From the NCBI RefSeq assembly GCF_015558675.1, contig NZ_JADMOL010000005.1, positions 253,874 to 317,873 of the forward strand: 64,000 nucleotides of DNA. The letters are read 5' to 3'. Below are positions 60,207 through 64,000 of the stretch, one piece after another. Below the pieces are notes generated by a model, which made no database searches, was not told where the DNA came from, and saw only the letters and a program-made list of their open reading frames with translations. Made by a program: the position numbers and the translations under genes. Origin of the DNA: Paenibacillus sp. 1001270B_150601_E10 (GTDB taxonomy: Bacteria; Bacillota; Bacilli; Paenibacillales; Paenibacillaceae). Positions within the stretch are counted from its first letter, which is position 1. The number at the start of each line of letters is the position of its first letter.

Positions 60207-60270
60207 TCTTATTACCCCTCTCTGTGCATCAAATATGAATATAGAATAAGCCTTTAACAGGCGAATTGGT

Positions 60271-61092
60271 TTAAAACGGCAGCATCGACGTCTTCTTCTC
60301 TTCGCGATTGCCGCGGTTTAGCAGCCACTGCGCCAAGATGATAAGCGCCACGCTTACGAAGATCATAATCGTACACAACGCATTGATCTCAGGCGAAATG
60401 CCTCGCTTCACCGAGCTGTAAATATAAATCGGCAGCGTGGAGGAATTCGGACCTGCCACGAAGAAGCTTATTAGGAAGTCGTCAATAGACAGCGTGAAGG
60501 CAATCAGCGCTCCAGCGATGACACCTGGCCAGATGGATGGCAGCACGACATATCGGAAGGTCTGCCAAGGCGTAGCGCCCAAGTCGCTTGCCGCATCCTC
60601 TAATTGATTCCCCATATTCGCCATTCGCGAGGATACGATCGCATAGACATAAGAGATGCTAAATGTAATATGCGCGATCATAACGGTCATTTTCCCTAAT
60701 GTGAACCCTAGCTGGCTGAACAGCACAAGCAAAGACAAACCCATGATAATATCCGGTACAACGATCGGCATATATAGGAGACCTGCGATTGCGCTCTTAC
60801 TCTTGCTCACCAGCTTGCGCATGGCGATAGCCGCCATCGTCCCAAGGACGGTAGAGATAATCGTTGAGGTCACAGCGATAATCAAGCTGTTCTTCAACGC
60901 TTCCATAACATTGCGGTTATCAAGCAAAGACAAGTACCAATCAAAGGTAAAGCCTTCCCAGTTCATGCTGAGTCGCGAGTCATTGAAGGAATAGACAATG
61001 ATCACAATCACCGGAATATAGATAAACGCCATCATCAAGAACGAATGGATCGAGAGCAAGGGGCTCTTACGGTTCAACGCTTTGCTTTTCAT
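60271..61092 (-). CDS. potC: Polyamine ABC transporter permease PotC
   Basis: 273 residues with six membrane helices and the EAA loop LEDAASDLGATPWQTFRYVVLPSI. The block FTLSIDDFLISFFVAGPNSSTLPIYIYS is characteristic of PotC. Its ATG overlaps the potB stop by four bases, as in most pot operons. It pairs with PotB in the membrane. Confidence 0.95.
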   Translation of the reverse strand: MKSKALNRKSPLLSIHSFLMMAFIYIPVIVIIVYSFNDSRLSMNWEGFTFDWYLSLLDNRNVMEALKNSLIIAVTSTIISTVLGTMAAIAMRKLVSKSKSAIAGLLYMPIVVPDIIMGLSLLVLFSQLGFTLGKMTVMIAHITFSISYVYAIVSSRMANMGNQLEDAASDLGATPWQTFRYVVLPSIWPGVIAGALIAFTLSIDDFLISFFVAGPNSSTLPIYIYSSVKRGISPEINALCTIMIFVSVALIILAQWLLNRGNREEKKTSMLPF

Positions 61093-61943
61093 GCTCTCGC
61101 CTCCTTCGCAGACTCGTATTTCGAGCGCATAGCCCGGTTAAAGAGTCCTATGATAATGAGCGAGCTGATCATAAAGATCACGGATAACGCCGCTCCGAAC
61201 GGCCAATCTCTAGCGCTTAGGAATTGGTTCTGAATAATGTTAGAGAGCATCTGCGACTTCGCACCGCCGAGAATATCGGTAACAACGAACATCCCTGTTG
61301 TGGTTACGAAGACGAGTACGCCGCCTGTCATAATTCCTGACTTCGTTTGCGGCAGCGTGATGCGCCAGAATGAGCTCCAGCGGGACGCGCCAAGGTCGCT
61401 AGCGGCTTCCAATAAGCGCTTGTCCATTTGCTCCAAAGAGACATATATCGGAAGTACCATGTAAGGAATAAAGGTATAGACCATTCCGAGCAGCACGGCA
61501 CCCTTTGTATATAACAGTTGAAGCGGCTCGCTGATAAGACCGAGATTCTCAAGTCCCATATTGACAAGGCCTTGTGTTCTCAAGATCAGCACCCATGCAT
61601 ACGTACGAATCAAAAAGTTGATCCAAAACGGAACCGTGACCCCAATCAGCATCCATTTCTGCATCTTAGGTCCAGCGGTCGCAATGTAATAAGCAAGCGG
61701 ATAGCTTAGCAATAAACACAATGCAGTCGTTAGCACCGAGAGCCAGATCGTATCCCAGTAGATTCCGAGATACAAAGGGTCAAAGAACCGACTGTAATTG
61801 TTTAAGTTAAAGGTCCATACCAAATTGCCGACGGTATCCCTTTGTAAAAAAGACACAACAACAACCGCAAGCATCGGTACCAGCATGAAGAAGCTTAACC
61901 ACAGGACGACAGGAGACAGAATGCCAAACCAACGTTTGTTCAT
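61089..61943 (-). CDS. potB: Polyamine ABC transporter permease PotB
   Basis: 284 residues with six membrane helices; EAA loop LLEAASDLGASRWSSFWRITLPQTKSG. The start LSPVVLWLSFFMLVPMLAVVVVSF and the ending FNRAMRSKYESAKEARA fit PotB. The ATG overlaps the potA stop by four bases. Confidence 0.95.
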   Translation of the reverse strand: MNKRWFGILSPVVLWLSFFMLVPMLAVVVVSFLQRDTVGNLVWTFNLNNYSRFFDPLYLGIYWDTIWLSVLTTALCLLLSYPLAYYIATAGPKMQKWMLIGVTVPFWINFLIRTYAWVLILRTQGLVNMGLENLGLISEPLQLLYTKGAVLLGMVYTFIPYMVLPIYVSLEQMDKRLLEAASDLGASRWSSFWRITLPQTKSGIMTGGVLVFVTTTGMFVVTDILGGAKSQMLSNIIQNQFLSARDWPFGAALSVIFMISSLIIIGLFNRAMRSKYESAKEARA

Positions 61944-62908
61944 CGTCCGACTGTCACCTCATCTTGAGTGGCCCAATACACCCCTACAGACTGTCCAATC
62001 TCCCAAGTTCGCTTGTCGGTGAAGTCTAGAACGCTCGTTACCAACGATTGTTCCTGCTCAAGCTGGATGACCAACTTATGGATGTTACCCAAATAAACAA
62101 TATCATGAATAATACCCGCTTGGTGCTCGGCTGTGATCTCCTCGCTTACCCGAACTTTCTCTGGACGAACGGCATACAGCCGGTTTTCCGTATGGAAAAT
62201 GTTATTCTCGCCGACGAACGTTGCAGCAAACAACGTCTCCGGGCGTTCATATATTTCTTTTGGCGTACCGATTTGCTCGATACGTCCAGTGTTCATAATG
62301 ACGATGCGATCAGACATCATCATCGCTTCTTCTTGATCATGTGTCACGTAGACAAACGTGATACCTAGGCTCCGCTGAAGCTGCTTCAATTCCGTTTGCA
62401 GATTTTTGCGAAGCTGAAGATCAAGTGCGCCAAGCGGCTCATCGAGTAACAGCACCTTCGGCTTATTCGCAATAGCGCGGGCAATAGCTACGCGCTGCTG
62501 CTGGCCTCCTGAGAGCTGATGCGGATAACGCTCCGTCAAAGCGGAGAGCTGTGTAAGGCGAACCGCTTCATCAATGCGTTCACGCTGCTCCTTTGCCGGA
62601 ATCTTTTTCATTTTAAGGCCAAATTGAATGTTCTGCTCCACGGTCATATGCGGAAACAGTGCATAGTGTTGAAATACGAGATTCAAATCTCGCTTGTTTG
62701 GCGGAAGATTGGTAACCTCTTCATTATCTAGTGAGATGACACCGCTAGTCGGGTGCTCAAAGCCTGCGATCATGCGCAGAATCGTTGTCTTTCCGCAACC
62801 ACTCGGACCGAGCAGCGTCAGGAATTCCCCTTCCTCAATCGTCAGAGACAAGGGATGCACTACGGGGTGCCCGGCAAAATGCTTTTCCACATTTTCCAGA
62901 CGAATCAT
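61940..62908 (-). CDS. potA: Polyamine ABC transporter ATPase PotA
   Basis: The ATG at 62908 ([17 protein letters not shown]) has GAAGGGG nine bases upstream; ATG/TTG codons six to nine bases earlier are possible. 322 residues: Walker [11 protein letters not shown]-loop in [11 protein letters not shown], signature LSGGQQQR, Walker [13 protein letters not shown], switch THDQEEA, then a C-terminal TOBE regulatory domain. First gene of potABCD. Its leader contains a promoter and a terminator hairpin (63064-63156). Confidence 0.95.
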   Translation of the reverse strand: MIRLENVEKHFAGHPVVHPLSLTIEEGEFLTLLGPSGCGKTTILRMIAGFEHPTSGVISLDNEEVTNLPPNKRDLNLVFQHYALFPHMTVEQNIQFGLKMKKIPAKEQRERIDEAVRLTQLSALTERYPHQLSGGQQQRVAIARAIANKPKVLLLDEPLGALDLQLRKNLQTELKQLQRSLGITFVYVTHDQEEAMMMSDRIVIMNTGRIEQIGTPKEIYERPETLFAATFVGENNIFHTENRLYAVRPEKVRVSEEITAEHQAGIIHDIVYLGNIHKLVIQLEQEQSLVTSVLDFTDKRTWEIGQSVGVYWATQDEVTVGR

Positions 62909-63063
62909 AACCATCAACCCCTTCCCGTCATCCGTGGATAACGTCATAAGTCTTATAATAAGATTAACCCCTACAGAAGTCGTTCAATAATCGCGACCCT
63001 CATAGAGGTTAGATGATGTACGAATCATGGAGTATTCCACGAACCTAATACTTTCTGATACCG

Positions 63064-63093
63064 TTAAAAAAAGCCATATCCACTGGAATGGCT
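63064..63093 (-). terminator. Terminator hairpin in the potA leader (candidate attenuator)
   Basis: Minus strand: AGCCAT (63093-63088) pairs with ATGGCT (63077-63072), followed by T7. It lies about 30 bases after the predicted transcription start and about 160 bases before the potA start codon. Confidence 0.6.
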
Positions 63094-63127
63094 CCCATCA
63101 GCAAACGAGTCATAATTTTGCATTTTC

Positions 63128-63156
63128 ACTATACCTTGTTTTGGTTAGTGTTACAA
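63128..63156 (-). promoter_or_regulatory. Promoter of potABCD
   Basis: Minus strand: -35 TTGTAA (63156-63151), exactly 17 bases, -10 TATAGT (63133-63128). The transcript would run straight into the hairpin at 63064-63093. The rest of 62909-63267 shows no gene. Confidence 0.65.
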
Positions 63157-63267
63157 CTATTTTTACGTAATTTCGACAGTTCCATACATGAATTTTCACG
63201 AAAAAAACGTATAACACTCGAAAAATGTCCATTAACCACTATAATAACGCAAAAATAACCAAAATAA

Positions 63268-63299
63268 AAGGTCCTCGCTGTTGACATTTCGAGGACCTT
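63268..63299 (-). terminator. Terminator of the SIMPL-domain gene
   Basis: AAGGTCCTCG (63268-63277) pairs exactly with CGAGGACCTT (63290-63299), with a T-rich tail in the minus direction. It lies 34 bases past the stop. Confidence 0.85.
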
Positions 63300-63333
63300 C
63301 TGCTTATATCAGGGAATTTTGTTTAAGAAACGG

Positions 63334-64000
63334 TTACTTCAATTCAAACTCCACTTGAACCTGTTCTGTAAGCTTTACTTGACCTGCCTGTGGAGCAGAC
63401 GCGTTGCTTGCCGAATCCATTGTGGCCATCTTTTGCAGGCTTTCATTAACATATACCGGATTGTAGCTGGAAGCACCCTCCGTGACGGATATAACGGCAC
63501 CAAGTTGGCGGCCGGATGCTTTTGCGATCGCTTCTGCCTTCTTGCGTGCATTCGCTACAGCCTTCTCAAGCGCTTGAGCCTCGGAGTTCTCCTTGTTCTC
63601 TACATCGAATCGAATATCGTTAATGCGGTTGGCTCCTGCCTTGGACGCTTCATCAACCAGCTTGCCTACCTTTGTCAGGTCGCGAACATTGACAACGACC
63701 ATATGATTGGCCTCGTAGGCTACAATCTTTGGCTCTGTATTCTCTTTATATTGATATTGAGGCTGTACAGAGAAATCCACGGTCTTGATATCCTTCTCCG
63801 CGATCTTGTAAGTCTCAGTCAATACTTTCTTCACCTTTTCAAATTTGGCTGCATTTTGAGACTGCGCTTCTGTTGCTGTTTGAGCACGCGTAAGTACCCC
63901 TAATGATACATAAGCAATGTCCGGGTCCACTTCAATGTTTCCAGACCCACTCACGGATACGTAATCTCTCTTCACTTGATCTGCCGCCGCCTTTACTACT
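63334..64000 (-). CDS. SIMPL-domain (DUF541) protein, 5' end outside window
   Basis: The frame stays open to the window edge (VVKAAADQVKRDYVSVSG...), so the start and an expected signal peptide lie outside. At least 222 residues. SIMPL features: SVSGSGNIEVDPDIAYVSLGV at the start, a helical middle (NAAKFEKVKKVLTETYKIAEKDI), strands with VVNVRDLTKVGKLVDEASKAGANRI, ALEKAVANARKKAEAIAKASG, and the end TEQVQVEFELK. These periplasmic or wall-space proteins form oligomeric rings of unclear function; some are tied to oxidative stress. It lies upstream of potABCD but has its own terminator. Confidence 0.92.
   Translation of the reverse strand, partial: VVKAAADQVKRDYVSVSGSGNIEVDPDIAYVSLGVLTRAQTATEAQSQNAAKFEKVKKVLTETYKIAEKDIKTVDFSVQPQYQYKENTEPKIVAYEANHMVVVNVRDLTKVGKLVDEASKAGANRINDIRFDVENKENSEAQALEKAVANARKKAEAIAKASGRQLGAVISVTEGASSYNPVYVNESLQKMATMDSASNASAPQAGQVKLTEQVQVEFELK

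Noticed and set aside
63064-63123. 19-codon leader peptide before potA
   Set aside because: The ATG falls at or within a few bases of the predicted transcription start, leaving no room for a ribosome site. Kept only as a remark in the potA leader finding.

Overview
The window looks like chromosomal DNA of a spore-forming Gram-positive bacterium of the Paenibacillaceae (Paenibacillus or a close relative). The grounds are the Firmicutes gene orders secG-rnr-smpB-ssrA and cggR-gapA-pgk-tpiA-gpmI-eno, a CtsR box in front of clpP, sigma-A promoters with strong Shine-Dalgarno sites, an SLH-domain surface protein, and two very large membrane-bound AraC regulators next to an lplABC-type sugar transporter. 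This is recognition by family and context; no database search was possible.

Layout. 1-9 kb: small unknown proteins, a chemoreceptor with a sigma-D-type promoter, a secreted amidase, an HD phosphohydrolase, a bacterial prolyl 4-hydroxylase, an MscS-type channel and a 72-residue helical protein. 9.1-19.3 kb: an accessory stretch downstream of ssrA. It holds a YvfRSTU-like ABC exporter with its two-component system, a MerR regulator divergent from a CPBP protease, a small membrane protein and two tandem FAD oxidoreductases. Two clear and two weaker fragments of the ssrA 3' end, all in the same orientation as ssrA, punctuate it. It also holds the C-terminal stub of a tyrosine recombinase and several other decayed gene fragments. 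I read it as the residue of repeated integration at the tmRNA gene. 19.3-25.4 kb: the trans-translation cluster, with tmRNA (tag GKQNNNFALAA), SmpB, an MgtC-like protein, an RNase R with an unusual Gly/Arg/Ser-rich tail, and SecG.

25.7-34.6 kb: a PdxK/ThiD kinase, a PadR-HAAS-DUF4097 operon, odhAB (2-oxoglutarate dehydrogenase E1 and E2) and a SAM methyltransferase. 34.9-37.9 kb: a 998-residue SLH surface protein. 38-45.2 kb: the central glycolytic genes under CggR, with promoter and operator visible, followed by tRNA-Arg(CCG). 45.8-57.6 kb: a polysaccharide-use locus with a heparinase II/III-like lyase, two membrane-bound AraC regulators, and two permeases plus a binding lipoprotein without an ATPase. 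A catabolite-response element lies in the divergent promoter region, and clpP sits inside the locus. 57.7-64 kb: a Rhizobium-type asparaginase, the potABCD polyamine importer with a terminator hairpin in its leader, and a SIMPL-domain protein cut by the window edge.

The best lead is the ssrA-anchored accessory region with its att-like remnants and recombinase stub. Secondary leads are the RNase R tail, the potA leader, and the MerR promoter with its 19-bp spacer and dyad.
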